A stretch of DNA of 5,699 bases from JAGLCY01 sp965369705 (GTDB taxonomy: Bacteria > Krumholzibacteriota > Krumholzibacteriia > LZORAL124-64-63). The stretch spans positions 1 to 5,699 of the forward strand of contig CBDURF010000203.1 in the NCBI GenBank assembly GCA_965369705.1. The letters are read 5' to 3'. Under the pieces are notes generated by a model. It saw only the letters and a program-made list of their open reading frames with translations, was not told where the DNA came from and made no database searches. Below are positions 5,672 through 5,699 of the stretch, in pieces. Each line of letters begins with the position of its first letter. The first letter of the stretch is position 1. A program made the position numbers and the translations under genes.

Positions 5672-5699
5672 TTGACTCTCCCCGATACCAGATGTAGTG
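5672..5699 (+). promoter_or_regulatory. Possible promoter running off the right edge
   Basis: TTGACT (5672-5677) is followed by a 17-nt spacer and TAGTG at 5695-5699, where the window ends before the sixth base of the putative -10. The -35 is good and the -10 incomplete. It would drive a gene to the right of the window. Confidence 0.25.

Larger units (their letters stand above)
5056..5699. other. Gene-poor, repeat- and palindrome-rich region
   Basis: This 644-nt stretch has no convincing coding sequence. The first 100 nt are the leader of the gene at 3754-5055. From 5161 to the end GC is about 45%, well below the flanking genes, with A/T-rich tracts (5311-5347, 5537-5547) between GC-rich palindromes. 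It contains repeat copies B and C, perfect 18-bp palindromes at 5275-5292 and 5509-5526, hairpins at 5556-5578 and 5581-5598, and three GACAA boxes at 5581, 5614 and 5646. The composition and repeat density suggest acquired DNA, a mobile-element margin or a structured regulatory/ncRNA region. No transposase fragment was recognised in any frame. Confidence 0.6.

Noticed and set aside
5440..5697. Plus-strand open frame of 85 codons in the repeat-rich region
   Set aside because: It starts inside repeat copy C without a ribosome-binding site and translates straight through three palindromes and the GACAA boxes. The product matches nothing I recognise, so it is most likely chance.

Overview
The window looks like a fragment of a bacterial chromosome of about 60% or higher GC, probably a Gram-negative lineage in or near the FCB superphylum. 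Candidate groups such as Eisenbacteria, Krumholzibacteria or Latescibacteria would fit, but this is inference. The main clue is that both secreted proteins end in the same FlgD-Ig/type-IX-sorting-like C-terminal domain (NPFNPST or NPSNGRT, then a YD..GR turn and WDGRD..GR..), an arrangement common in those groups.

Layout. (1) Positions 2-1945, plus strand: the 3' part of a large multidomain beta-sandwich surface or secreted protein (Ig-like, CARDB, Fn3-like, FlgD-like tail). It is closed by a strong intrinsic terminator at 1975-2012. (2) Positions 2097-3641, minus strand: a complete AbgT-family transporter (p-aminobenzoyl-glutamate / antimetabolite transporter family) in which the transport-site residues known from MtrF and YdaH can be picked out. 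It converges on gene 1. (3) Positions 3754-5055, minus strand: a complete secreted protein with a signal peptide, a cadherin-like Big_9 domain, an unassigned middle domain and a FlgD-like tail. It lies upstream of the transporter on the same strand with a 112-nt gap. There is no clear functional link between the transporter and the secreted proteins, so co-transcription is possible but unproven.

(4) Positions 5056-5699: about 640 nt with no convincing gene. From 5161 on, GC falls to about 45%. This stretch holds two copies of a 22-nt repeat whose third copy lies in inverted orientation just after the transporter stop codon. It also holds four strong palindromes or hairpins and three GACAA boxes spaced 32-33 nt apart. 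The structure resembles mobile-element ends or an array of protein-binding sites, and it is the part of the window that known genes explain least. A possible promoter runs off the right edge.

I did not find a complete novel multi-gene system. No tRNA, rRNA, CRISPR array or transposase gene was recognised.
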